Numbered from the stretch's first letter, positions 11,901 through 23,621 are shown. The stretch is DNA of 41,141 nt from Hymenoscyphus infarciens (GCA_001414345.1 LLCB01000414.1:1-41141), one strand, 5' to 3'. The notes: generated by a model not told the origin, from the sequence alone. Numbers and translations: made by a program.

Positions 11901-12641
11901 TAAGATATATATAGTATTCTACTCTATATAGTACCTATACTTCTTTAACTTTAGCTTTTTAAAAGTATATATATAATCTCTATTCTAAGATTTTATCTAA
12001 AGACACTAAATATAGTAGACTCGGTAGACAGCTAGAAGTATACTAAGAGGACACGGAAGAAGCATTTTACTATATTAGATTAGCTCTAAATTAGGTCTGA
12101 TTAAGAAGAGAAGAACTTACTTTTATATATATATATATAATATATATATTCTAGGAGATAAGTTAATATATAAGGATATACCTAATTAGAAGATATTCTT
12201 ACTATTTATGTTATTTAGATAAAAAGAAAAGAAGAAGAGAAGTCAGAATTAGAGAAAAGTCGCCTACTAATATACTACTTATAATAATAGCTATTACTTT
12301 ATAATTATTATTTATTACTTAATAATTACTATTATAATATATAATAATAGTAAGAACATAATAACTCTATAGTAGCGTACTATTTTCTACTTACTAGCTA
12401 ATTATCAGCTTCTCTTTTATTTATATCCTATTATTATATAACATATAGTAGTAAATAAAGAGCGATCAGCTCTTAAACGATAATACCACTAGCTACCGAC
12501 TCTACTCTAACCACCAGATACTATAATAGTAAGATAAGTTATATTCTTTATAATAAAAAGATAAATAATACTCTAATCAACCTAATACTATACTAATCGC
12601 TAACTAAAGACTTAGGACGAGTCTTTTTAAAAGAAAGAGAA

Positions 12642-13106
12642 TATAATAGTATACTATCCTAGATTATTATATAATAGCTAGATTATTATATAACAGCACT
12701 ATTCTAAATTGTCGGCATTTATAAAACTACCGATACCTCTAAGTAGTGCTAATACCTCTAATACTCTTAGAGCCGAGATTATGAATAACTAATACTTATA
12801 TAAGCGAAGTGCTGAAGGTATTAATATCTAATATTTATATATAGAAGGGATTAAGGTTTAGATATTATATATTTAGCTTTTCGGCTCTTATTATTTAGTA
12901 TTAGCTATATTAGATAGAGCTCGGTTATTATTATTGTTGAAACTTAGAAGCTTCTAACCTTCTTATATATAGACGTTTATATTCGATATAGTAGAGAGAT
13001 AGTTATTGTTTTCTTCCGTATCAGTGCCTAGTATCTATATACGTTATTCTACTATACGCACTCCTATATACCTCTACTATAGTTGTGTATATTTCGTACT
13101 ATTATA
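12642..13106 (+). repeat. Right LTR, RIP-mutated
   Basis: Same length as the left LTR and alignable without gaps. Nearly all differences are C-to-T or G-to-A relative to the left copy; for example the start reads TATAATAGTATAC where the left copy has TGTGATAGCATGC. Confidence 0.9.
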
Positions 13107-13772
13107 GAGAATTAGATTATAGAAAAGTAATAAGAGATTACTATAGAATTTAATACGCTTACTATATAAGATACTTAGTAATTATAATATATAAGTACTA
13201 CTTATAAAAGTTAGAATAGCTTCTTTTAATCTAACCTCTACTACTTTAGAATAGATATTAATTTAACCTCTTAATTTAATACCTTTAATACTACTACTAC
13301 TACTCCTTTACCTCTTTAAAGTATATATTATAGTATACTAATTAATAAGACGTAACTAAATTAGATACTAGATAACGTAGAGTAATAGACAGAAGTCGAT
13401 AAGTAGATTACTAAAGACCTTAGTATAGCGTTTTATAAGAATTAGTAGAAGAGTATACTAGAAGGACCTATACCTAGTGTAAAAGTAAAGAGAAAGCGCT
13501 AGCTTAATTAGGTAATTAGTATACGATTAAGAAAAGTCCTTAGATTTTAGCTTTTTAAGCTTTAAATTAACTTTTTAGACGCTTTATTTAATTATATATA
13601 GTTTATTAATTTATTATTATTATAACCTTTATTTACTCTTTTTAACCGATTTTACGTATTTATAGCCTCTTAGTATAAATTCACTTTTTTAGGTAAGACT
13701 AGTCCTTTTTAGAAAGGTGGTGGCGATTGTTTTCTAGTAAGAGTGAATATGTTAAAATTTCGCTAATTTTAT

Positions 13773-13799
13773 ACGCTAGCATGGTACCTATGCTAGCGT
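13773..13799. repeat. Near-perfect palindrome at the right MULE end
   Basis: ACGCTAGCAT and ATGCTAGCGT arms flank a GGTACC centre. It overlaps the inner part of the 24 bp right terminal repeat. The left end has a shorter GGGGCCCC palindrome in the equivalent place. Confidence 0.75.
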
Positions 13800-13814
13800 T
13801 GGGACAGAATAGCG

Positions 13815-14030
13815 TTTCCCTAAGAGGGTGATCAGTAATCACGTGCTCATTCGCCTCGGCTCTTTCCAACCACCTCGGGCTCCTTGAGCTCAGCATCAAC
13901 TACGTGAAGAGATCAAGATGACCACCTCCATAGCTTGCGATACCAATCTCAACCATTTTACAGTCCATTCATTTCATAATTCAACTGGAATTTGCTTCAA
14001 CGCCAAAAGAAACTCATCACATTCCTCGAA
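13815..14030. other. Upstream region of the isomerase gene
   Basis: About 220 bp of ordinary composition between the MULE end and the start codon at 14031. It must hold the promoter and 5' leader of the isomerase gene. I see no distinct motif. Confidence 0.4.
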
Positions 14031-15082
14031 ATGGCCTCAAAGTACAACGATATCATCCTTACCGTCGAAGGTCAAATAGGTACTATCAAGGTACCTACGA
14101 TATCATCGATCCCAGATTCAAAGTGCCATTGCTGACGCAGGGTCTACAACAGTTCAATCGACCCAAGACTCTTAATGCCTTCGGTGGCAAACTCATGCTG
14201 GAAACCATTTCTGCTCTCAGAGAGTTGAATGAGCATCCTGATACCGTCTTCACCGTCCTTACCGGAGAAGGAAGATTCTTTTCATCCGGTGCGGATGTTA
14301 GAGGTATGTATCCTTTCTTCTGGGAGGGGCATAATTCCGAGAGCCTTGCTAAAACATATCTTGTAGGTTCCGGGCTTGACAGTACCGTTGAGTACGCAAG
14401 CGATGCAGAGAAGAAGGTGGCGTTTCTTGAACGATTTGCACCAGGTAAGTCTTCCCTAGTCTTGTCCGTCAAACAACTCCCGCTGATCTTATTCAGCACT
14501 GGAGATGATCCGCAGTATCATTGATCACCGGAAAGTTTTCGTTCTCGCCCTTAATGGTCCTGCTGTTGGAGGGGGCGCAGCTTGGTTCACTGGAGTATCC
14601 GACATTGTTCTGGCTTCGTCGTCAGTATACTTGCAAGTTCCGTTTTCGGCACTTGGATTGGTACCCGAAAATGGCTCCGCTATAACCTTTGCTCAAAGTA
14701 TGGGCGTGCACCGAGCGAATGAGTTCCTCATGTTCGGGCGGAAGCTGAATGCTGAAGAGCTCCTTCAGTGGGGTATGGTGAACCAGATATTCTCTGTAGA
14801 CGGGTTCCAGGATCACGTTCGGAAGTATCTCAAAGACCAATTAGAGGTTAACGATGGGAAAAGCATGATGGAGACGAAAAGACTGCAGAACGAACCACTG
14901 AGAAGTGGAAGACTCATCGCCGTTGTGAATAGTTTGGACGCTCTAGCTGAAAGGGTATGTCTTTTTCTTTTTCATCACGAATATTCCATTACTAATTAAT
15001 TGGATAGTTCGTGGATGGAGCACCAACGCAAAGGTTTGTAGAAAAGAAGAAACTGATGGAGTGTATATCGCCCCCAACCTAA
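14031..15082 (+). CDS. ECI1: Enoyl-CoA hydratase/isomerase family protein (delta3,delta2-enoyl-CoA isomerase type)
   Basis: Predicted 273-residue crotonase-fold enzyme that would move double bonds in unsaturated fatty acyl-CoAs for beta-oxidation. Exons: 14031-14090, 14153-14303, 14367-14444, 14497-14954 and 15008-15082; introns of 62, 63, 52 and 53 nt. Using the acceptor at 14152 gives the usual IKFNRPKTLNAFGG start. Oxyanion-hole regions are SSGADVRG (residues 63-70) and NGPAVGGGAAW (116-126). Glu154 in LGLVPENGS sits where yeast Eci1 has its catalytic Glu in LGLITEGG, which favours isomerase over hydratase. The second intron is 63 nt, in frame and without a stop, so its retention would add 21 residues. 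The C-terminus reads CISPPT, not a PTS1 signal such as SKL, so peroxisomal targeting is uncertain or the last exon is misread. Confidence 0.88.
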
Positions 15083-15740
15083 TCCCATTCAGACTCAAAT
15101 GCTTACAATCTCTGTAGCAAAATCCCGCAGTCGAACTTCAAAGATATAGATAATAAGACTGTATGCACATCACTTTCGGTTCAGCTTGCAATGCGTTCAA
15201 GGTCTTGGAGGATATGAATTTTTTTATCGAGTATATATCATAATGACGCTTTGTTTTAAACCTAGCTCGTTTTTCTTCCCTCGGAACGCTAACGCCAACA
15301 CATCTAAAACTCAGCTACTCGGATAATTGTAGTTCATGTGGCGCCAGGATTGAGGGACGATTTGTGCCTCAGTCTTGACAAGGTTAGTGGAGCATTCATA
15401 TATACCAAAGTAGATAATTAACCGCGTCCTATCTTCCATACAGAATGTCCCGGCCATGACTCCAGAAAGGACGACCGAACGGCTACGTGTCTTTGTCGCA
15501 GAAATCAAGGAGGCTGCCATGGCCGTGGGGCTCTAGAATCGGAAATAACATTTCCCGCACCAATTCCGATGTACCGATGTACCGATGCCCTATCTCTCTA
15601 ACTATCCAGAGCCTTATCAGGCGTTTGTGGTTCCTGGTTCCTGCCTGAAGGATTCGAAGGATTGAGCCGGGAGTTTCATGGAATTCGTCACGTGGTTATT
15701 TTTCGACAATCGAAAATCAAACGCTACCCGAGATTTCAAA
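15083..15740. other. Intergenic between isomerase and next gene
   Basis: Ordinary composition. Short frames on the minus strand (15311-15520) show no known feature. Around 15570 the words CGATGTAC are repeated in tandem over a short distance. Confidence 0.4.
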
Positions 15741-16094
15741 ATGGAATCGCAGACTATATTCTATCTTGCTTGTCTCATTAGCGCCCTAATTTGTGCGAAT
15801 GCCTTTTTTCGTAAGAAAAGAGATCGAGAAACGGAGGTCTGTTACCTCCGCGACTTATATTCGTCATCTTCCCCATTCAATTTGTTTGTACCACTTGTTC
15901 AGCTCTTCCAGGCTCTCCACAGAACAAGTAGTGTTTCTTGTTTATACGAATTCGGCCTTCTCCGTGGCGCAGGTGTACCGACTTCGTTTGATATGCGAGT
16001 GCATCTCAGAGACACGAGCAGAACAAGCTTTTTTGACAATCCCGACTCGGCTCAAGGCGCCTGTTCTCTTCAGTATTCAACGGCTCAAACTTGA
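15741..16094 (+). CDS. Doubtful small ORF with N-terminal hydrophobic segment
   Basis: From the ATG at 15741 the first 22 residues (SQTIFYLACLISALICANAF) look like a signal peptide or membrane anchor followed by the basic KKRDRE. An overlapping frame stays open to 16293 and reads IPTRLKAPVLFSIQRLKL and later WNVLRPFPRHVFLF, so a spliced gene joining the two frames is possible, but I found no convincing donor and acceptor pair. No family recognised. It may be the 5' leader of the next gene or an independent secreted protein. Confidence 0.2.
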   Translation: MESQTIFYLACLISALICANAFFRKKRDRETEVCYLRDLYSSSSPFNLFVPLVQLFQALHRTSSVSCLYEFGLLRGAGVPTSFDMRVHLRDTSRTSFFDNPDSAQGACSLQYSTAQT

Positions 16095-16295
16095 AATCCC
16101 TGAAACTGTATCGTTTTATAGTGACTACGGATCAGACTTGACCGGACGTCTGAAGATGTTGGTGGTTCGCTGCCGAACAACTTTAAATCCTTCAACGGCT
16201 GCATGGAATGTGCTTCGACCGTTCCCTCGCCACGTCTTTCTCTTTAACATCATGTCAGCTTTCAAATTTACAGTTCATCGCAGTGCGTATCGATA

Positions 16296-18674
16296 ATGGG
16301 AGGATCGAGTGTGTTTGTGGGCGTTTGGCAGAATTATTCCAAGGGCTTTATTTTTGTCACTCTAGAGGAGTCGCAGGGCGACATCCTGCAAAACGTCCTT
16401 GCACTTCTCGTGCAGTCTGCGGGTCAATCATTTTGGACAATTATTAGTTACATCATCCATCAAGCTCGCAATAATCGACCACCAGACCATCCTATCTTTT
16501 ATCAACAACAAGGCGTCCTAAAAAATTCAGGGTCTGCGTTAACGGCGGCATTGAGGCTTGGTCAACTCTCAATCAATTGGCGGGGACGTTCTGGAATGTC
16601 GGCTGCACACTACAGGTTCAGGAGCACTCTCTATTACATTTTCATCGCTCTTCTTGTGTCGGTTGGGTTCTCGCTTGCCAGTATATTCTCTTCTCAAGTC
16701 ACCAAATTCGCGAGTCACGAGGTCCTTCTCCGCCCAAACGACTGTGGTTTTTGGGCTTCCAGAAACTACACTATTGCTAAGAACGCAAAAAGAGCACTGC
16801 TAACGGATGCTTGGGCCGCCATGTACGCAAGTACTTGTTACAAGGATGATTCGAATCTTTTATGCGATACATACATTGCGCAGAAAATTAAATCGGAAGA
16901 TGATGAAGAATCAGCTTGCCCGTTTCCAGATGGCGTTTGTGTGGACACCGCCTGGTCTAGAGACACTGGTTTGAGGGATACTGCTACAGTGCTTGGAGTA
17001 AATGCTAAGCCTTCTGACCGGCTGCTTTTTCGTAAGAAGGCGACATGTGCTCCTTTGAACCTGGGGAAGTACAGGACACAATTCATCAAAACCTTTCAAG
17101 AGGCAGGAGAGCATTCAAAATTCATCAATAAAACTGTCCAGCAATTCTATCTTGGGCAACGAGGTCGTGTTGCAGCCAACAATACCAACAAGAGGTTGGG
17201 CAAGACATTAAACTCCAGTGACCTGACCTACGAATACTCCATAGCCGATGTGTTTACCTCGCCTGGTTATCAGTTACAGTAAGTGCTTTGTACCGGACCC
17301 AAAATATGATTGCTAACGTGATTTTTCAGAGCCTTGCATTCTGAAGTTGGAGAAGGGAGACCAAGACCACCTGACTGGAGGCCGATCCCTGATTTTAAGC
17401 GCAGCGATGCTGATACAGTTGTATTTCTTCTGTCAACGAGTGGGGTCTCGTACAGATTTAGGATACCTGACCCCTTCTTCCGAGCATCCAATTCTTCTGG
17501 TAGAAACCTGGTATCTTTTGATGGAGAAACTAATAAAACATCAGTCTTCCGCCCGGACAATCTTGTCACTGGTATAGGGTGTATAGACCAGTATCAAATC
17601 TGCAACCCAAATCTACCGAAAGGTCTCAAGCATTGCACATCGCTTGCATCAGCCGCCAATGTGGAAAAGATGACTCACGACCTCAATCTCAACCCCCTTC
17701 AAGAGGCCACCGCATTCGTCCTCAACAATTATCTACAAGAATCCGGTATCCATAATACGGCAGGCAGCCAAGGGGAATCTGCGCTGAAGGCGCACTCTAC
17801 CTCTTATTCAATCCGAAATGACGTCGTTCAAGTGGGGAACGATACCGACCTGAAATGGCAGAACGAAGTTGAGTACTGGTTTGCTGCTTCACTTGCTAGC
17901 TTACAGATCAATTTCGTTCAAACGGTTGGTGTAGATAATTCGCCGGGCAAAAAAAAGAACGACCAAGATGACAACCCAGAAAAGCAACAGCAGAAACTGG
18001 CTCGCAAAGAAAATTTCGTAAGGCTCAATAAAACCTCTTCGCAAGTGGCTGTCTGTGGGAATCAAATGGTACACATCATGGATGGGTACCAAAATTTTAG
18101 CCTGATTGGCGTCATCCTGATTGTGGTACTTTCGATTCTGTTGGTCATCCTTAGTCTCTACATTCACGTGGTTGGAGGCAAGATCCAAGAAGTTCTGTTT
18201 GGAAATCCACTCTCTCGTGTTTCCTGGACTTCCGATGGTTATCTCCAAATACAACGTATGGCATACGAAGGGGCGGGCTACGAGGGTTGGCAGCAATGTG
18301 CAACAGATGATGTACCCATTTCGAGGGATATCGAGAAGCTTGGGGGGTTGGATATTTCTGACATCAACCATCCTCGACTGTTGAAGGTTGTCGACAGTGG
18401 TGAAGAAGGAAGCCCTGGAGATGGGCATTTGGAAAGTCAAAAATATCCAAATCCTACGTTATCGCGGTCGAGTACTTTGACTTCACAGTCCAAGGACTTA
18501 CCGCCTCTCCCGATATCGGACAGCATATTCTCTGGGACGGTGCTGGATACTAGTCCAGTGCAGAGACATCAAGAAGAACGGAGGATAAGGGGTCATGCAA
18601 TAACACTTACGTCGTTGTCTGGGATGACTTCTGTGGACTATTATCGTCCTTTGCCACCACTCCCATTGAGGTGA
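16296..18674 (+). CDS. Large three-helix membrane protein of unknown function
   Basis: Two exons (16296-17278 and 17330-18674) separated by a 51 nt intron with GTAAGT donor, TGCTAAC branch and CAG acceptor; predicted 775 residues. The start MGGSSVFVGVWQNYSKG matches the beginning of a large Pezizomycotina-specific family of uncharacterised membrane proteins that start SVF.G.W.N.S.G. Helices lie at about residues 30-55, 110-135 and 583-608. Between helices 2 and 3 is a roughly 450-residue domain with many cysteines and NxS/T sites (DCGFW, CGNQ and others), probably outside the cell or in a lumen. The C-terminal tail (about 165 residues) is polar and proline-rich, ending LPPLPLR, probably cytosolic. 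Homologues are often misnamed cytochrome P450, but no haem-binding cysteine motif is seen. Function unknown. Confidence 0.8.
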
Positions 18675-20274
18675 TGTCTACTGCTATGATTGTCTGACTG
18701 CATTCAATATACCCGAAAGGTCCACCTCAAGCGGCTGGGCCTTACCTACATCTGCTATCGCATTTCGGACGCCACCATCAGCAGCAACCCCCCCAAGGCA
18801 GAAGAATTCGACGGCTTGCATTTGCCCTAGTTTCCTTGGCCTTGGTGCTATGAAACTTTATGTAGATAGTGGTGTGGATTCAGATGCGACGAGCAAGCTT
18901 CAGGGTAATCTTGTCGCAGTTTCTTCCAACCTCGATTGTGTTTGGGAAATTTGTCTTGCATCGCCGATTACCACTGAAGTTAGGTAGATATGAGCGAGAG
19001 GACAGGTTGACAGCGAAATATGTGCATACCCCGCATTAGACTCAATAACTCCCCTCTAGATGAGTTCGGAATAATTTGCTGTTGAGCGGCGGCTGGAACT
19101 ACTTCTGAAGAAGATTTCAAAATAGATATCTTCAATCTGTGCAGACTTCTGGGTCGAACCTGGGAGTTCGTCTAAGGGTGTTATAGGAAGGTTATATATA
19201 CCCAGGGCTTTGGCGTTCATGGTTTTATGTAAGATTATACATATCTATGAAACTTTATGAAATGAGGTATTTGATGGAGAAATTGTTTTCTTTGTAAACT
19301 TGAGTTCTGAAATGTATGATTCACCAAGTGTAAAATTGACCAATTATATTGCCACTTTAGAGTATTAAGTGGTGAGTCTAGTAATATCAACTATCAAATT
19401 AAGTTGTTTGAATTAATCAAAAGTTATAAGATTGCTCAAAGCATATAGTTCTAAATAGTTTTTTGAGTAATGCTTGCTTGATTTTTATTTTCGGGAATAG
19501 CTAGATTAATTAAGTTAATTAAGGTAAAGCTCCTAAATCATAAGGGGTATAGAGTACTCGTTACTTGACCAAGTAATGTATGATTACCATTATTATTCAA
19601 GAACGTTTAGAACAAACCAGTAAAAACAAATCTTGTAGCGCTAGTATGTTCTGTAACTATTTTTGTTTATGCCTAGCTATAATTAGTCAATTTCATACCA
19701 TACCTGTTCCAGCTTGGGGGGTAATGAATATAAGTGAGTTGTACTTTCTCATTGAACTACTCGTTCAGCTGATGTTTGTATTGTAAAACTGGTCATTCTG
19801 TTTAGTAGTACTTTGGATCATTCCAAGTAGAAAATAGAGAGCCAGTCAATAGTGTCGTATATTTGTTGAATCAATAAAAGCTAATGAGAAGTTTAGTGTA
19901 TTTAAATTGTCTCATAGCTTAGGCGTCATATGTCGATTGACTCAAACGTTTGGGTTGATAGAAGGCTGTTATCCCAGCTGGTTGTGACAAATTGGACTCA
20001 AGTTTGTGGAGATGACTTCGTGGCTTCTCTTTGTGTTTCCAACTCGATTCAATTATCACACAACATTAAACATTGAGTTGGTTATACGAGATGGTTGTTC
20101 TGGGTAGTTTATAACGAGGTGCAATTATTCGATATGTTGCCTACTATATAAGAAGAGGAACGAAAATTCGTTATCTTTATTTAAGGTTGACTGTTGTACA
20201 AATCCCAAGTTAATGATACTAACACATATTTTGCGTGAGAAAGCAATATTCTATTTCTCGAACATACTCCCACT
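18675..20274. other. 1.6 kb intergenic region
   Basis: 3' flank of the membrane-protein gene followed by moderately AT-rich sequence (about 19200-20200) without the stop-rich TA pattern of RIP blocks. A 68-codon frame at 19580-19786 has no recognisable feature. I see no RNA gene here. Confidence 0.4.
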
Positions 20275-20448
20275 TCATACTTCGGAATATTCTGGAAACC
20301 CCGACTCTCTATCTTCCATCTCGGCAAGCTTACGATTCATCTCTTCCTTCTCTACTTCCATCTTCGTTTGCATTTCCGCAAGCTTAAGATTCATCTCCGC
20401 TTTCTCCCTCTCATTCCTTCTCTGCAGCTCAGTAAGCTTACGATGCAT
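20275..20448 (-). CDS. Short coiled-coil coding fragment with 18-residue repeats
   Basis: A 57-residue minus-strand frame starting at an ATG is strongly charged and helical. It contains a repeat of about 18 residues: RKLTELQRRNEREKAEMN, then LKLAEMQTKMEVEKEEMN, then RKLAEMEDRE. At the DNA level the repeat is marked by AAGCTTACGATTCATCTC-like words in the plus strand. The frame remains open upstream to a stop near 20497, so it may be the last exon of a longer gene or the tail of a lost one. Coiled-coil tails of this sort occur at the end of Myb/SANT-like transposon-derived proteins, but that is only a suggestion. Confidence 0.3.
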   Translation of the reverse strand: MHRKLTELQRRNEREKAEMNLKLAEMQTKMEVEKEEMNRKLAEMEDRESGFPEYSEV

Positions 20449-21187
20449 ATTGCTGTTTAACTCCTGTTGTTCACTTGTTTCCCAACAGCAACTTGTTGTG
20501 TATCATTATTTTTCCTATTCTATTCCGTTTCTTCTCACTCCATTCATAATAAGCATTGATAATGCATACTTCCAACAATGAGAATCTGCACATAGGAGGG
20601 TAAAGCATGCCATCCAGTCTTCTGATCAGTTGATTGGTAGGGACTGTAGAGTTTGGAGGTCCCGAGGGGCTGTTGTAGGGGAGCCTAAAACACCTACTAG
20701 TAATTCTAAAACGATTATACTTGAGGATTCTTTGTTTTACACTAATCGAGAAAAGGTGGGTATACGCAGAGTAAGCGAGTCGAGGCAGACCAGAGGGAGG
20801 TTCGAGGAAGGGAGATGCACTTTAAATCTTCACCCTCTCTAGGGAAACATTTATTTACCCGCTAAAGAGTGAGTTTCACGCAAACTGAGAGTTATATACC
20901 TATGCAAGTGATTGGCTACCCAAGCACTTCGGATCCGTTGTCTTCGGGACTTGGCCTCTTCCTTCAATTATCGAGTTCCGTGATTTTTGTATGGTATTCA
21001 AGATTCTAGGAGTGATATGTTCTTCGGCCCAGAATCCATCTTCCCTTTCCATTCGCTTAGCACGAACAAAATAGAGAGCGGCAAGTCGGTGACCTCCCCT
21101 TCTCATATCCCCACATCTCCAACATCTCCCCAATTAACACCACCATAATCTTCCACTACCTTCTCAATAGTGGGCAGATGTCTCTTA
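20449..21187. other. Stretch without a supported gene
   Basis: Open frames on either strand (20630-20842 plus; 20900-21133 minus) are short and unlike known proteins. The minus-strand one contains RAKRMEREDGFWAEEHITP, which looks protein-like, and could belong to the same decayed minus-strand gene as its two neighbours. Not provable here. Confidence 0.3.
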
Positions 21188-21460
21188 TTACCTTTTTTTG
21201 CCTCGAGTTCTTGCCCAAGAATCCCGCAATGCTTTCTTGCCCACCTCGGGGTCTTTCTTCTGGTGTTTCTTAAGGTCTTTCATCATTAAGAATCCGGAAT
21301 CGGAGTCAGACTCTTCGTCATAAAGTTCGGGGTTGGCAGCGGTGTTGAATTTAGGCTTGTTGTTGGGCATGGACTTGTCGTTAGGTTTAGGATTGTCAGA
21401 TAAAGAGTTTTCTTTGAGTTTCTTGCCGTTGGACTCGTGCTTTCTGGCTGTGATCCATGG
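21188..21460 (-). CDS. Doubtful lysine-rich C-terminal exon
   Basis: Minus-strand frame ending KKALRDSWARTRGKKR and stop. It is very polar: PNPKPNDKS, then an acidic run ELYDEESDSDSG, then LKKHQKKDPEVGKK. It is open upstream to around 21450, where a CACAG could be a splice acceptor, and the first in-frame ATG gives 60 residues. The acidic patch followed by a basic tail suggests a nuclear protein, but no family is recognised. It might form one gene with the coiled-coil fragment downstream at 20275-20448. Confidence 0.25.
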   Translation of the reverse strand, partial: PWITARKHESNGKKLKENSLSDNPKPNDKSMPNNKPKFNTAANPELYDEESDSDSGFLMMKDLKKHQKKDPEVGKKALRDSWARTRGKKR

Positions 21461-21916
21461 TAAAAGTAGCCGAGCCGATGGTCAGAGAAACGAGATTCTC
21501 GCGGGTGTTTGGGTTGCTTTTCACTTTATGGGTAGTGGTATGTTTATATGACGATAGCTGATGATTGATGTTGAGCATTTTATGAGCAATATTTGGATAG
21601 CAAGGAATGCTTTTAAGCACAAAAGGGGTTCTTTGCTTTGGAAGAATTGTTCGTAGTAGTGGTGAATATCATATGGTACATTTGAAAGTCCTTGAAGCAA
21701 AACTCTTCAACAACTGCTTGTGAATATACATAAACCACAAGCCAAGAAGAGTAAAGCCTTCCGTCAAAGGCGAGCAAACTTAGGACAATCCGGAAATCGA
21801 AAAAAAATCATCGTAGGACGAGCCCTCGAGATCGCACCGTTCTCTATTTTTCTCCAAGTGGTGATACACATATATACATACCAATCTACATAATATACAA
21901 TTACCCTCCTCCCATT
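21461..21916. other. Intergenic, 3' side of COQ5
   Basis: No supported gene. The last 100 bp before 21917 are the 3' flank of COQ5 and are rich in TATATACATA words that could help 3' end formation. Confidence 0.4.
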
Positions 21917-22982
<1,066 letters not shown>

Positions 22983-23621
22983 TGTGATAGCTGAAGGAAG
23001 GGGAATCCAGGTGATTTTTGGGGTTGGGCGTTGCCGATTGGAGTTTTTGTGAAGCTTGGTCAAGGTCAAAATGTAGATTTTGTCAGCCTCGTTTGGAGGC
23101 TGTCCGTATATTTACTGCCTCAGGCAGAAACTCTATTTTACTTACACAGTACTACCAAGATCCTTCTTATTTCAACTTCAGAAAGAATTAGATTGAAAAG
23201 AGAATTAGTACGACAACGTCACAAGAAGCATCAAGATAAAATATACAATGTACATGTACAACGGATTTTAGTTACTTTCTATGCTGCTCCATCCCGTCAC
23301 CAACCAGCGTTCCTGTCTTCCGGCGTGAAAAACTAGAATACACGCAACGCTATTCGAGGCGACCAATGATGCGATAATGGTGATCAAAAGTACAGAGAGA
23401 AAAAAGAAGCTATCATCGCTCCTCGCATCATTAGTGAAGCGTAAGCTAGTTAAACTCCAACCTTCCTCCCAATATCAGAACCCTGTAAGAAGCTGGCCGA
23501 ACATGACAGCTGTTGAGATCTGAAATCAATCACACTTTGATAAAATAAAAAAATGTACCGAAAAAAGGAGTACTTTTGGTAAAAAGTAAAGGGATATCGG
23601 ACCCGTGCGTATGAGAGACAA
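22983..23621. other. Intergenic between DUF2433 gene and COQ5
   Basis: Contains the 3' end of the upstream gene and the promoter of COQ5. Short open frames show no known feature. Confidence 0.4.

Larger units (their letters stand above)
8877..13106 (+). mobile_element. Ty3/gypsy-type LTR retrotransposon, internally reduced
   Basis: Two LTRs of 465 bp each (8877-9341 and 12642-13106) bound a 4230 bp element. The same 5 bp, GAGAA, sits outside each end (8872-8876 and 13107-13111), so this is one insertion. Inside, the plus strand shows only the end of pol: the zinc-binding part and core of integrase plus a C-terminal tail (about 9870-10960). There is no room for gag, protease, reverse transcriptase and RNase H before it, so the copy is deleted or non-autonomous. 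The interior from about 9660 on is heavily RIP-mutated. The host sequence it interrupts is the MULE. Confidence 0.85.
5946..13814 (+). mobile_element. Decayed MULE-type DNA transposon, split by an LTR element
   Basis: The ends are a perfect 24 bp inverted repeat: CGCTATTCTGTCCCAACGCT plus AGCA at 5946-5969, and its complement at 13791-13814. Leaving out the nested LTR element and its target duplication, the element is about 3.6 kb. The plus strand around 7560-8420 keeps the outline of a Mutator-like transposase despite many stops: words near HSS.., DRNLKNRG, a YIKARYNK-like stretch and VLTTSLNKEYYKLKRSL match in order a fungal MULE pattern of HSERTL, a KRRTKPGC-like block and TTNPVESWHSSLK. 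C-to-T and G-to-A damage is heavy from about 6040 to 8870 and from 13112 to 13690. No flanking target duplication was found by eye, so the outer limits are less certain than the repeat itself. Confidence 0.6.

Noticed and set aside
13699..13899. 66-codon minus-strand frame
   Set aside because: It spans the MULE terminal repeat and palindrome, so it is chance.
16838..17114. Minus-strand frames opposite the large membrane-protein gene
   Set aside because: Shadows of a clearly coding plus strand.
17901..18440. 179-codon minus-strand frame
   Set aside because: Antisense of the second exon of the membrane-protein gene, including its third helix.
19140..19170. GGTTCGACCC on the minus strand, like a tRNA B box
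   Set aside because: No A box at the right distance and no acceptor-stem pairing could be drawn.
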